This document shows positions 46,244-56,770 of a stretch of DNA of 64,000 bases, piece by piece. Origin of the DNA: Welwitschia mirabilis (lineage: Eukaryota > Gnetophyta > Gnetopsida > Welwitschiales); assembly GCA_051453625.1 (NCBI GenBank), contig JBOZIK010000001.1, positions 174,577,928-174,641,927 on the forward strand. The letters are read 5' to 3'. The notes beneath the pieces are model-generated. The model was not told where the DNA came from. It saw nothing but the letters and a program-made list of their open reading frames with translations, and did no database searches. The position numbers and the translations under genes are program-made. The first letter of the stretch is position 1. Every line of letters starts with the position of its first letter.

Positions 46244-47282
46244 TAATCTGATTCTTTCTCTTCTTCTTCTTCCTATTTAGATTCTTCCTCTAAATCTTCC
46301 TCATCTCCACTACTACGAGCAAAGCTGGTACCTTCAGCTGAGGTATCTGTAATATCATATCTAGCTACAATGAGTGCTTCTTTCATATGCCTGGTGTAAG
46401 AGTCAATCCATTTCAGATATGAAAGAGTCTCATCTAGAAATGTTGCTTTTGGGGTTTCAGATAGGGATGTCTTTGAAGGAGCAAAGATATGCATATAAGA
46501 AAAAGTTGCATGCCTAATGGATAACAAAGGATAAGAGTCTCCAAGGAAGGATGTAGATTTACATAAAAATGGCAACATATTTTAGTGATAAGAACAAAGT
46601 AGAGTAAAGCCCTACTTCTATGGTACTCCAGCTGTGAAGCCATATTTTTCAGTATTATGGTACAAGTGTCAATAGAATACTTAGTTCCTACTAAATACAT
46701 CAAATAAGCTCTGTAGCTAGAGGCCTCATCACGATGATCAGCTAAAGGAAAAAAATTATAAGTAAAAATTAAATGAATAAAATGATATTTGGGAGTCAAT
46801 AAAGAAGTAGATAAGGTATGCTTCCAAGTATGTACTTTACTACAAAGCTCCCTGGTAACTACTGGCTTATCTTCCATAGTATCTCTGAGAGGCCAAAATT
46901 CCTCATAGTCTAGTTGTGGAAGATCAGTCAGCTCCGAAATAAGATCTGCTATCACTCTTACACTTCTATTCAAATCAAGGATTTCTAGAGTCCTATAATC
47001 ATGATTAAATAAAGCATTGCAATAAAACATTCTAGTAATAAAAAGACAGGCAAGATCTGAAACATCCAAGAAATGGTCTAGATCTTGATCTCTTAAGAGC
47101 TGGATGACATCCCTGAGTTTCTTGAGCTCAGAAGTAGCTGCTAACTGCTCCTAGCATATGGCTTTCTTCTTAAATGTTTTAGAGAACTTGTCAATGCCTT
47201 CTTCAGACATTCCCTAGTGGAAGTAGGAAGGTTCCCTTGAATCACCTTCTTCTAGACCTCTCTTGAAAGAGCTAGCAGCCAT
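46244..47282 (-). pseudogene. Extra ORF of D (plant transposon-type protein)
   Basis: Start MAASSFKRGLEEGDSREPSY at ATG 47282. Two stops follow, both where CAG or CAA is likely. A long clean frame comes next (LLRDQDLDHFLDVSDLACLF, MFYCNALFNHDYRTLEIL, DLISELTDLPQLDYEEFW, TPKYHFIHLIFTYNFFPL, RDEASSYRAYLMYLVGTKY). A frame change near 46570 leads to DETLSYLKWIDSYTRH and an acidic C-terminus (SSGDEEDLEEESK). The layout (FY-N followed by a short beta block, then -H-I---N-FPL, then a Y--YL--L helix and an acidic tail) recalls the plant-specific 'putative plant transposon protein' domain found beside or inside LTR elements. Its function is unknown. Better codon preservation than nearby genes suggests it decayed later. 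Confidence 0.55.
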
Positions 47283-47405
47283 TTTAAGACCTTGAAAGAA
47301 AGAGGACTGAGAAAAACATTGGATTTTAAAGAAAAGATCTCTAGATCTTGAGAAAAATTCACTAGAACTGAAGGCTTGGAGGCACTTAGAACAAGATGAA
47401 ATCAA

Positions 47406-47429
47406 GTTAGGGTTTTAGTTCTTTTATAG
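47406..47429 (-). promoter_or_regulatory. TATA box and telo-box upstream of extra ORF
   Basis: The minus strand reads TATAAAAG (47421-47428) then AAACCCTAAC (47406-47415). TATA followed by a telo-box shortly downstream is a known arrangement in plant promoters. It lies about 130 bases upstream of the likely ATG at 47282. An in-frame ATG at 47405 is too close to the TATA box to be the natural start. This suggests the extra ORF has its own promoter. Confidence 0.45.
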
Positions 47430-47700
47430 ACTGAGGAAAATAAGATGGATATTAGAAAGAAATTAGATCCACTGAATATACTTTCATACTATAATTTGTT
47501 AGGTTTAGTCGATCTCTTAGACATCTGGTTGACTCATCAAGACATGAATTTATAGTACTAAAAGGAGTCCGAGTGACCAGGATTTCAGGCTAGTTGACTG
47601 ACCGAATCCAGTTGACCGAATCACAAATCTGATCGATCGCCTTACCATCAACCAATATGTATAGACCTCCAGATTACTGTCATGATAGTTAAATTAATTA
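47430..47700. other. W-box-like stretch upstream of the extra ORF
   Basis: Contains TTGACT at 47529-47534 and 47594-47599 and TTGACC at 47612-47617, spaced like the array in the D 5' LTR at 51016-51278. It may be a piece of a similar LTR or a promoter of the ORF. Confidence 0.4.
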
Positions 47701-48340
47701 CAAGAACTAAGGGTTTTAACAGATTTAACAGAATAACATTTAGATTTATCACAATCTTTCCTAAAAGGTTGATTTACATGAAATGATTGACTAAGATTTT
47801 TAATATCTAATCTATAAGCATTATTAATATGTTTTGCATAAAAAATAATGACATTTATTTTCTTATTCTTAACTATACATTTTGATTTATCAAAGATTAT
47901 TCTATGCCCTTTATTTTGCTTTTGGTTATTTTAAAAATGACTTCTCCTTTGTTTATGCTTTTCAAGTTATAAAGGCTTGATTTATCTCTTATCATATGCA
48001 TTAAACAACTACTATCTAGATACCAACTGTTTAACTATGATTCTCTAAGATTTATCTATGTCACAAAGCTTGGAAAATTATTAGCTTTAATTCACTTAGT
48101 CTTATTTAACTTAAGTGGTATATTTTTCTTAGGAATAAATTTAAAAGGCAATGAGTTTAAATTTTTTGGAAAAAAAATCAACTGTCTAACTTTGTAAAAA
48201 GTTTTAGAATGATCGAATCTACTAAAAAAATTATACAAAAGATTAGGCACATACTTACTTGTTTGATTTATTTATTTTTGTGATATTTATGCTTCAAAAC
48301 CAATACTTGACTTGTCTCCATTTGGCTTTCGTATTCTAAG
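47701..48340 (-). pseudogene. Copia protease fragment of D
   Basis: The minus strand shows WYLDSSCLMHMIRDKS at about 47990-48040, the copia protease motif WYLDSGCSRHMTGDKS with Gly to Ser and Arg to Met changes. Below it a decayed NNAYRLDIKNLSQSF (about 47800-47850) may be the pre-integrase region. Coding sequence then stops at about 47,700. Integrase, RT and RNase H are absent. Confidence 0.75.
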
Positions 48341-49300
48341 AATCTATTCCAATTTAGATGAACTACCAGAAAAATTACTTACAAAAAATAAAAGATTATT
48401 TACCTGAGTAGTTAACATGATATTATCAGATTTGAGCACCTTACATTTCTCTTCTACTTCCTCCTTTTATTTTATAATGATATTTACCATTTTGTTTAAC
48501 TCATTGATTTTTTTGATGAGCTTCTCACATTCTTCATCTAGCTCTTGACAAGTATCTTCTAACTCATCTTCCTCTTTATTAGGCATATCTAACTCATCAG
48601 GTATTATAGTACTGGGCACATTTTTAAGTGACAAAACTAAAGCCTTAAAAGATAACCTCCTCTCTTTTTCAGATCCATGATCTAAGTAGTTATCTTCATC
48701 TTCATCATATTCATTATCCCAAGTTATCATGAAAGAGGTGTTTTTAATCTTCCTGTTTTCTCTTCTAGTATTGGGACATTTGTTGGTCATATGTCCAAAT
48801 CCTTTGCATGAATAGCACTAAATTTTCTTTTCCTTTTCTTTCTCTTTTCTTTGTTTTGGATTGCCTCTTCTTATATTTGTACTTTTTTCTCCTTCCTTTT
48901 TTCTGTAGAAAAACCTTTTGAAAAGCCTGACTAAGGAAGCCACTTCATCATCATTAGGTTTTTCATTTGATTTGTCAGATTTATAATCCTCCTGCACACA
49001 TTTCAAAGAAATACCTTTTCTTCTATCTTTAGTAAACTTAAGTTTATAGGTTTGAAAATTATCTTGAAGTTCTTCCAACACTATTACATTGATGTTTTTG
49101 CTTTCTTCAATGGCTATTACCTTTGGTTTGAATCTCTTGGATAGGGATCTCAACACTTTTCTTACCACCTTGCTTTCTTCCATGCATTCTCCAAGGCTTG
49201 CCATTGAGTTCACTATATATATAAGTCTAGCAAAAAATTCCTGTAAGGTTTCTTCATCATCCATATGAATATATTCAAATCTAGACATAAGCATTTGTAG
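48341..49300 (-). pseudogene. Copia gag of D, C-terminal half
   Basis: The frame MLMSRFEYIHMDDEETLQEF onward covers the second half of UBN2: YIVNSMASLGECMEESKVVR, then VLRSLSKRFKPKVIAIEESK, EELQDNFQTYKLKFTKDRRK. A basic stretch and a complete zinc knuckle follow, CYSCKGFGHMTNKCP (about 48775-48822), with all four ligands present. A coiled-coil tail (48467-48790) has LEDTCQELDEECEKLIKKIN. One stop separates the knuckle from the UBN2 frame (a TAG before CYSC). Gag coats element RNA; the intact knuckle is notable in this window. Confidence 0.9.
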
Positions 49301-49451
49301 TTTTTCTTATTTAACAATGGATGTTTCTTCATGTGCAACTTTTAAAATATCCCAAGCATCCTTTGCATGGTTGTAGTTCATGATTATTTTAAATTCATTT
49401 GCACACACTACATAAAAAATAGCATTAAGAGCATAGGCATTAATGGTGGCT

Positions 49452-49725
49452 NNNNNNNNNNNNNNNNNNNNNNNNNNNNNNNNNNNNNNNNNNNNNNNNN
49501 NNNNNNNNNNNNNNNNNNNNNNNNNNNNNNNNNNNNNNNNNNNNNNNNNNNNNNNNNNNNNNNNNNNNNNNNNNNNNNNNNNNNNNNNNNNNNNNNNNNN
49601 NNNNNNNNNNNNNNNNNNNNNNNNNNNNNNNNNNNNNNNNNNNNNNNNNNNNNNNNNNNNNNNNNNNNNNNNNNNNNNNNNNNNNNNNNNNNNNNNNNNN
49701 NNNNNNNNNNNNNNNNNNNNNNNNN
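49452..49725. other. Assembly gap of 274 N inside gag of D
   Basis: The sequence on the two sides is similar: 49267-49451 and about 49729-49913 are two diverged copies of the same gag segment. So the gap lies between duplicated gag segments. Its size of 274 is not a standard placeholder and may be an estimate. Confidence 0.85.
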
Positions 49726-50146
49726 AATGAATATCTAAAAATCTAGAAATAAGCATTTATAGTTTTTCTTGTTTAACAATTGATGTTCCTTCATGTGCAA
49801 CTTCTAAAATATCCCAAGCTTCCTTTGTGTGGCTACAGTTCATAATTCTTTTATTTTCATCTGTACATACTGCACAAAAAATAGCATTAAGAGCACGGGC
49901 ATCAATGGTGGATTTTATTTTATCTATGGGAGTCCATTGGTCTATGGATTTGGGGACTAAGATAGTGTTGCCATTTGCATCTGTTTGGGTTATCATAGGC
50001 ATGGTATGACTTTTGTATATGACTTCCTCTACATTGGCATCTAGGGATCTAAGAAAAATTCTCATCCTAGCTTTCCAATAGGCATAGTTTAAATCATCGA
50101 ATATGAGTGGACGATTGGTTGAAAATCCATTAGTTAGGTTACTCAT
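49726..50146 (-). pseudogene. Copia gag of D, N-terminal half
   Basis: ATG at 50146: MSNLTNGFSTNRPLIFDDLN, then YAYWKARMRIFLRSLDANVE (copia motif L-G-NY--WK--M---L), then ARALNAIFCAVCTDENKRIM and TKEAWDILEVAHEGTSIVKQ (motif TA-E-WD-L---YEGT--VK). The frame is open for 129 codons and stops just before the gap. It precedes the second gag copy, so the gag reading is interrupted by a duplication. The start agrees with copia gag proteins, which begin 10-15 residues before the NY-W motif. Confidence 0.9.
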
Positions 50147-50198
50147 TTTTAGGGTTCTTAAGTCTAGATCTATAAAAATCTTGCAAAGACTAACCTAA

Positions 50199-50210
50199 GC
50201 TCTAATACTA
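50199..50210 (-). other. Primer-binding site of D
   Basis: The minus strand reads TAGTATTAGAGC right after the LTR, matching the iMet site TGGTATCAGAGC with one G-to-A and one C-to-T change. The sequence continues TTAGGTTAG, also typical of plant copia elements. Confidence 0.85.
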
Positions 50211-50212
50211 AA

Positions 50213-51435
50213 TGATAAGATTGAGAACCCTAGAGGGGGGTGAATAGATTCTCTCAAAAACTTATGCTCAAAAACAAAATTAAATCTATCTTTGCATAGT
50301 TTATATAAGGAAATAATGAAATCAAGAATGTGCATACAAAAATGAAAAACTGATAGTAAAAAATCAAAAGAAAGAAAAACACAAACTACTAATTTTGATG
50401 CACACTTGATTTATAGTGGTTTGGAAACTCTCGTACTCCACTCTCAATGATTAGCTTCTCCCAAACATGATCTTGGATCTCTATTACTTCACAGATTTTC
50501 GTAGGTTCACCTGTAACCCTCACAAGCAAAATTTTATAGATTAAGTCTCAATCTTAGTAATGGACTTTTGTAGGCTAAGTCTCAACCTCTAAAATCAATG
50601 GATGTGATGTAATAATGCATTAATTTCTCTAATATCATATGTTCAGTTACAATATGATGAATCGAGATCTTCTCTAATAGATCGCAATGATGAAGCTCTT
50701 AGATCTGATTCTGAGTGAAGTTCTTTCTCCAAAGATAGATCTTCTCAATCAAATGTGAAGTAATACAATGATGTATCAATGAAAATACAATTTGATATTT
50801 TAGATCCATAATGAATATGCTAAATTAGAATAGTAATAAAAGATCTTTCAGTCTATAATAGCATAGTTATTTATAATGGAGGCTTATTAAGATTTATTAC
50901 AAATGAAATGTGCCTCAAATGGCTATAAATAGCTAGAAAATGGCTAGGTAACAGATACATAATGCTTACAAAATTTACTTTTCTGTGTCATCTAGTTAAC
51001 CCCACAAAAATCTAGTTGACCCCATGATAACTCAGTTGACTTTATCCTGGGTCCAGTCGACCCCTTGCCTCTCAATCTAGAACTATGAACTATCAGCTTC
51101 TTAGGTCTAGTTGACCCCATAAAAATCTAGTTGACCCCTTTCCTCTTGGTCTAGGACTATTGGCTCTTTACATCATAGGTCTGGTTGACCCTTTTAGAAT
51201 CTAGTAGATCCCTCTAGGTTTAGTTCATTTTTCTTACAACTAATTTAAGTGTGGTTGATCCCTTTAGGATCTGGTCAACCCCCACTAGAGGTAATAAAAC
51301 TTAGCTATTTTTCTGGTACATTTTAATCCAATTATTTCACCTACAAAACTCAACCTCACTTGCACACATGAAATAACTTATTTGCACTACACAAAAGAAA
51401 TTTATTTGATATCAATTTGCAAATATAACCTAATA
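50213..51435 (-). repeat. 5' LTR of D
   Basis: 1,223 bp. The plus strand starts TGATAAGATTGAGAACCC and ends AACCTAATA, where CA has become TA. The inner 390 bases match the 3' LTR. The remainder contains the TTGACC array at 51016-51278. Confidence 0.85.
51016..51278. promoter_or_regulatory. Array of TTGAC(C/T) W-box cores in the D LTR
   Basis: TTGACC or TTGACT occurs at 51016, 51036, 51111, 51131 and 51185 on the plus strand and on the minus strand at 51273-51278. Most lie in a 20-24 base repeat unit of the form TCTAGTTGACCCC. Degenerate units occur at 50991 (GTTAACCCC), 51066 (GTCGACCCC) and 51255 (GTTGATCCC). W-boxes bind WRKY factors; several LTRs of plant copia elements are stress-responsive. 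A regulatory role is inference. Confidence 0.5.
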
Positions 51436-51440
51436 ATTAT
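51436..51440. repeat. Target-site duplication ATTAT (right) of D
   Basis: Exact repeat of 45523-45527. Directly followed by sequence matching the C 5' LTR at 36548. Confidence 0.85.
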
Positions 51441-51741
51441 GTCATCCTGATATGAGGCATTACTACTTAATAGTTTAAGTATGTTTTAGGAATTTATAGC
51501 ATAATTTTTAATTGAAGGATTACTAAGGGATAAATCAAGTTAAACCTTGGAGTTTGTTTATTTCCTTATCTTTCCAAATGAGGTTTTAATAATATTATTT
51601 CCTTCTCAGTTTTCTTCTTTATTTGATTTTAATTAAAAGATAAATAAAACCTATATATTTTCTATTAAGTCATCATAATTATCCATATAGAAGAATGATA
51701 CTAGTTACTCACCTAGTTTATTTTTTATTTTGAAAATCGAA
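51441..51741 (+). repeat. 3' LTR of C, second part
   Basis: Similar to 36548-36850 (for example TTAAACCTTGGAG in both). The final 20 bases have diverged, so the end is approximate. Confidence 0.75.
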
Positions 51742-52924
51742 TCCAAGATAATTTGGAAATAGATTTAACAAAGTCAAATCTCTCTTGAGAGTTATTCATC
51801 TTATGAGACTAAACTCCTTTTCTATTCATTTTTAGACTTCATGGAAGAGAAATTTAGCATGGAAAAACATCATACATTAAAAGAATGAAAATTATCATTC
51901 TATTTGTAGAATATTTAAATGATGAACACTATGAAGACATTAAAGCTCAAAGATTTTAAAAGGACTAGATTTCATTATAGAGTTGAATTTGTATAATTTT
52001 TTCCTTCATTTAAGTAAGAAACATAATGATTTCCATTTTATTAAAAGAGAAATGGAAAGAAGATAAAAGGAATGATTTTCAAAAAATTTATGTTATATAG
52101 TCTACTTAACAAGAAATGTTACAATTCCATTTTCTAGAAATAGAGAAGGAAAGAACATGAAAGGAACTATTTTCAATAGAATTGATTAGCCTTTCTAAAT
52201 TCCTAAGAAAGCCAAGCAAAAAACAAAAGTAATCAATTTAATCATTAAAGACAACATTCATGATTTGAATTCTCCTCTAAAAATGATAGAGATAATAATT
52301 ATAAAATCAAAATTAGATGTGATGAAGTGAAAATCGCTAATATGGAAATAATCATTGAGGGTTTAGATGCATAGGTTCATGTGCTCTCATAATGATACTT
52401 GAATATTTCTAAGATATTAACATAGATTACAAATATGGAATAGAAATTAGAAGGTATCTTAAAATTTGAGATGTTTGAAGAAAAGATATGCTTCATTCAA
52501 TCTAAACTTAAGAAAAAGTATATGAAATTACTATGATATATGAAATAATAAAAGGGCAAAAACGTTTTTCCCTTATGATTGATGAAAACTTCTTAAAAAT
52601 AATGAAGAAGATTTGATAACTAATATTCCTTAATTTTTTCATAAATAAATGTGCATTTTAGAGAAATCATTTCAAGATGCTTTTAAGATTGGACAAAAAG
52701 GAGAAAATACTTATCATATCTTCATTCAATTTTAAAATCTTTTCAAAAGAGATAGGGTTTGATATAATCTCAGTAATATTAAAGGGAAAAAATAGGAACC
52801 AATAGGATTTTACAAAAAAAAAAAAAAAAAAAGCTCCTCAAAAGGTCTAAATAATTGAAGATGCACAAAGAATGTAAGTTTGCATGTTTAAATGCATAAA
52901 ACATAACAGTAAATAAGGATTATA
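51742..52924 (+). other. Unassigned; possible ORF1 region of LINE H
   Basis: No domain is recognised. It lies upstream of the H endonuclease on the same strand. A 19-base poly(A) run lies at 52814-52832. Confidence 0.25.
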
Positions 52925-53626
52925 GTTTTTTTTCAAAAATTAATAAATTCTTTACATTGTGAAGTTTTAAATATTAATAGAGAAATTGCAAACAAGATTA
53001 TTTCTTTGAACAACATTAGTTTCTTTAATAGTTTTAATATTTTTGGATTTGCAGAAACTTGGGAATATGATGGATTTAAGCATTTTCTATTTAAAATTTT
53101 TGTATTGTCTCTAAAGAAATAGTGGAGTAGGTAGAAGAGGTAGATTAACAAGAGGTATTGAATGTCTCATACAAAGTTTTCTAAAGAATATTGTCAAACT
53201 TGAAAATGTGAATTAATTTAAATAATATATTTGGGTAAAATTTGTCACCATTATATCTATGTTTATCTTCCTATTTGTTATTTTTTCCCTCATAGAATCA
53301 TCTATTTATACTAGCATAGGATTATCTAAATATTTTTCTTTCAAATGTTTAGAAGAAGATATTGCAGATTTTTGAAGAAAAGGAAAGGTTTTTATTAATG
53401 GAGATTTAAATGTTCAAATTAGATTACAAAAAATAGATCTTATACAATGGCATCATTAGAATGACAAAATAGATGTGATTTCTAATCTATAGTTGCATCA
53501 ATACTCTGATGATAAAAATTTTAATACAGTTGAAAAATTTCTCTGAAATGAACAAAGATGATGGATTTTTTTGATTTGTAATGGCTTAGATAGATCAACT
53601 AGATCTATAAATTTCACATTTTTAGG
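52925..53626 (+). pseudogene. LINE endonuclease fragment H (second clade)
   Basis: Plus-strand fragments read INREIANKIISLNNISFFNS, NIFGFAETWEYDGF (family F-IF-F-ETW, about 53025-53075), RRGRLTRGI-like (GRGRPSGGI, about 53130-53160), WVKFVTIISMFIFLFV (IWLKI-----VCVVYIPP), then RRDIADFQRKGKVFINGDLN (the LE-DI--F--KGEVLL-GDFNAR motif, about 53352-53412). The tail FLICNGLDRSTRSINFTFLG corresponds to LLDLC---GL-ILNGR and FTF. This differs from the plant L1 endonuclease at 6650-7303: it has the longer region before GD(F/L)N and the NGR-type tail. It ends where E starts. The class is inferred and the exact clade is uncertain. Confidence 0.5.
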
Positions 53627-54742
53627 TGTTATGATACCAACTTACATATGTTTGATAGGGTATTTTAAGTAGTTTAGCAAGATATTAAACAAATTTAAGT
53701 TGGAATTTAATGATAATGGAAATCTAAGATAAAAGATACAAAAACATGCAATCTCTATAACATTTTATAGCATTTAGAGTAGTTTACACTACTTCCTATT
53801 TTTTAGATAGTTTTCTTACAAACATTGAGGTTTATGCATTGGATGAACACTTATAAAAGCTTATTGTCTACCTTATCATTCAGATAATAACAAGAATGAC
53901 ATAATAGCTAAAGACAATGAGGATGTTGAATGTGATCAATTTGTTAAATGACATGGATTATTTATGAGATGGCATTGTTCCTTATATCATCTGGATTATC
54001 AATAAGATAACATCTATTATAATGTTCCACTAAACATTCACCTAACTCTTACCATCTATTTGTATGTCTTTTTACACATCTATGAGGGTTATGTCCATGT
54101 CTATCTATCTATATTATTGTTTATGTGTTTGTTATCGCTAAGTATCAATTCTGCCCTTTATTCCATCTTATCTTCACTTGAATCATAAATTATTGTAATG
54201 AGAGATCAAAGGACTAGAGATACATCCTTGGTAGTTGTAAAGACACGTCCTCCTTGGTGTTGGGATATGCTTTCTCTATTAAGGTATAACTGCTTTATAA
54301 CATGGGTGTGGTTCAATTAGTGCAAAGAATGTTTTCAATTTTTATGCTTATTTATTTTTATCCCTTATAGTTTATATTGCTTCTAGTTTATGTTGCTTCT
54401 GATTTAGGTATAGTTTCTTAAGTGATACAGGTTATGAGGGCAACCTTTATCAAGGTTATGCATTATTAGTTTAGGTGCATTATTATTTTTCTTTCCTAGA
54501 TTAACTTTGCATAAGTGTATTGCATTATATTTTTTTTGCATTACAATTTATTTCTATTGATAAGATACATACGTGTTCTTACTAAAATTAATTCTCTTTC
54601 TCTAATCTGAGCCTTCGAGGATTATGCCATTAAGATCAAATCCCGCCTATATTAGTGTATTGTGTTGTGTAAGATACTACTTTATTTGTGAATGACAGGA
54701 TCTTCTTAATCATAATTATTTGTAAAAATACACATCACAACA
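53627..54742 (+). repeat. 5' LTR of element E
   Basis: Starts TGTTATGATACCAACTTAC and ends CACATCACAACA. The reverse complements of the A and B LTRs begin TGTTATGTTGCTAATTTATG and end similarly. Inside, GAATGACAGGATC (near 54690) matches GAATGACAGAATC of B. It contains a TATAAAAG box (53852-53859) and TCATCC/GATGA motifs at about 53870-53910 and 53975-54000. Confidence 0.85.
53852..53859 (+). promoter_or_regulatory. TATA-like box in the E LTR
   Basis: TATAAAAG in the first third of the LTR, matched by TATAAAAG in the B LTR (21742-21750). The position relative to a transcription start is not known. Confidence 0.5.
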
Positions 54743-54744
54743 TC

Positions 54745-54763
54745 TTAGTGCCATTGTTAGGGA
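54745..54763 (+). other. Primer-binding site of E
   Basis: TTAGTGCCATTGTTAGGGA beside the LTR end, related to TGGCGCCGTTGCCGGGGA and to the sites of A and B by transitions. Confidence 0.7.
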
Positions 54764-55261
54764 AGACTGCTTGGAGTTTAAGAGTTTTCATTACTATGGT
54801 GAGTATTTGGATTTTGGTTTGGATGTTTGCCTTTAGTAGAATTATATTTTTATCTATAGAAATGTAGGTTTTCTTTTTATAATTTTACTTTTTTATGCTC
54901 TATAATAAAAGATTTGTAATTTGCCTCATCATCCAGATGATGTACGGTGATGATGACTTCTATGCCTTCAATTTTAGCTTTTCATTTTATCAAACATTTT
55001 AGGGCTTTTTCTATCATTCCCTTTATCATCTAGACAGTGTAGGTGGATGATAGTCTACTATCTATGATTTTTTTGTCTAGCATTTTTACATTTCTATTTT
55101 TTGTGGTTTTCATTTTTTGTGTTTTCATCATCTAGACTATCATCTAAATGACTATAGGAATGACACTCTGTGCATCAAAAACTGACCATATGATAAAACC
55201 TAGTAAGAAAGAAAAATACCAAAGAGAGTAGCTATTCATAGAGAAAAATATTTGAGAAGGT
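54764..55261 (+). other. Leader of E
   Basis: Non-coding. It contains a TTATCTATAG...ATGTAG block shared with B and three clusters of the TCATCC/GATGA motif (about 54928-54950, 55015-55050 and 55124-55155). Confidence 0.6.
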
Positions 55262-56770
55262 TTGCTTGACCTTGAAACTAACTCAAGTACACATAGCAAA
55301 GGTAAACAAAGTTTAAAAATTCTAGAAATTTCTAATTTTATTTCTTTAGAGTCTAATTTTATGAGAGAAAATTTTTTAACAGATTGTAGAGATGATAGTT
55401 TTCAATTTCTCAACATCTCTAGCTTGTTAAAAAAGCAAAAGCAAACCACTTCATCTAATTCATCCATTGTCATTAGAACCCCTATGATTACTTCAATTAA
55501 ACCTAATGCCAATGTTAGTCTTAGATATTTAATTACTAATAAAAAATGTAAAATCTAAACCCCTTTTTATTTACCTCTTGGTAATGATGTCAAACTTAGA
55601 AACCTAAATGCTTATCCTATACTTAGTGGTGAACTTGATGAAGATTCTTTATAACACATTATTAACAATAAACAATTAGTGTTTGCTTTATGAAATAATA
55701 ATAAAAAATTAAGTGATAGAACTTACATGGTCATTTTTACCATCACATTAAAAGATAAAACTAAACTTTGGTTAAGAGTGATTCCTTACAAAAGTTTAAA
55801 ATCATGGAGTCAAGTTCAGGAAGCTTTCATTAAAAGATTCATAAGTGAAACCACCACTAGAAAACATAAGAAAGAAATAACTAACTTGCAATAATAGCCC
55901 AATTGAGATTATGCCTCTATCTTTTCATTGATTTACATTCAAATCCTATAGATGTCTTTTCTCAAGAAGAATTGGTAGACTAATTTTATAGTAGACTCAA
56001 CAGTTAAATAAAGTAACTAGTTATTTTTTTGTATGGAGTAAATTTCTTAAACATTATCTTATAGAATACTTAAAAAGTATTGGAAGAATTGATAGAAGTA
56101 AGTCAAACTTGACCTAAATCCTTATCTAGAGAAAATTAAACTATAGATTAAATCATTAAAGATCTCAAGAAGGTTAAACAAGAAAAAGAAGAAATAAGAA
56201 TTAAAAATGAACCAATAAATGTCATTAACGATTTTATCTTAACTTTGAAAAAATACACTGAGATAACTTTAGATGCAAAGGTGGCAACCTAAAAGAGTGT
56301 AGTTATAGCTCCAAATTTTGATTTGTGTCAAGATAGCTATCATGTTACCAAAGAGTGCCCTTTACTTCCAATATACAAAAAAAGAATCTATGAGGAAGTG
56401 TGTGCCTTCAAATAAAGATCCTCAAACTTTAACCAAAAGTAAAACCAAATTCAAATCCAAAATCACAACAATTTTCAACCTAGGATGAGTAGAAAATTCA
56501 ACTTAAAAAATTTTCAAATAGATCATCCTAACTTCCAACCATTTTAAAAGAGATTTAAAAACATAAATTTCTAATTAAAAAACTCAAATAATCAAGCAAT
56601 CTCATCCAACTCACAAGACCAAGGTGATCCTCTTATGAATTCCATTGCTAAGTTGAGAAAAATACAAAAAAGAATGAACTCCAACATTGAAAATCTTATG
56701 AGTATTTTGCTATAAACCATGCTTGCTAACCAACAAACATAAGTTTTACTTATTACTTAATCTTTACCAA
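55262..56770 (+). pseudogene. Gag of E
   Basis: The first 98 codons (55262-55558) are open but unfamiliar (SNFISLESNFMRENFLTDCR). Then the gypsy gag core follows: PFYLPLGNDVKLRNLNAYPI, LSGELDEDS, DRTYMVIFTITLKDKTKLWL, then SWSQVQEAFIKRFISETTTR and HKKEITNLQ (about 55560-55890). The match is to Tat/Athila gag (L-G-V-LRNL--YP-F-GELDEDP and SLK-KAK-W). At about 56320-56361 FDLCQDSYHVTKECP is a zinc knuckle, with its first Cys changed to Phe. After it comes a Gln/Asn-rich stretch with PRMSRKFNLKNFQIDHPNFQ, then QAISSNSQDQGDPLMNSIAK. Stops occur about every 30-40 codons. Confidence 0.8.

Larger units (their letters stand above)
45528..51435 (-). mobile_element. Copia element D with an extra ORF
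   Basis: D is 5,908 bp including a gap, on the minus strand, with target duplication ATTAT. The 5' LTR is 50213-51435, followed by an iMet-type primer site, gag, a protease fragment, then no integrase or RT. A plant-transposon-type extra ORF and a shortened 3' LTR follow. Junctions with C are sharp. Pol is missing from about 47,700, so D is a deletion derivative or a naturally non-autonomous form. Its gag is less decayed than that of C or F, in keeping with its later insertion. Confidence 0.85.
35500..51741 (+). mobile_element. Athila-like Ty3/gypsy element C, split by D
   Basis: C is a plus-strand element with 5' LTR (about 35500-36864), Asp-type primer site (36876-36892), gag, protease, RT, RNase H, integrase, an unrecognised 3' stretch, polypurine tract, and 3' LTR (44317-45527 and 51441-51741). 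The sequence of gag and RT is Athila-like. The 3' LTR is divided by element D. Without D the element is about 10.3 kb. All coding parts contain stops. No target duplication could be found because the 5' LTR start has diverged or been lost. Confidence 0.85.

Noticed and set aside
49367-49738. Plus-strand open frames through the N gap
   Set aside because: They consist mainly of unknown residues and lie antisense to gag of D.
53870-55155. TCATCC repeats as a CRISPR array
   Set aside because: Units are irregular, degenerate and shared with dispersed LTRs of a plant retroelement; spacing is not constant.
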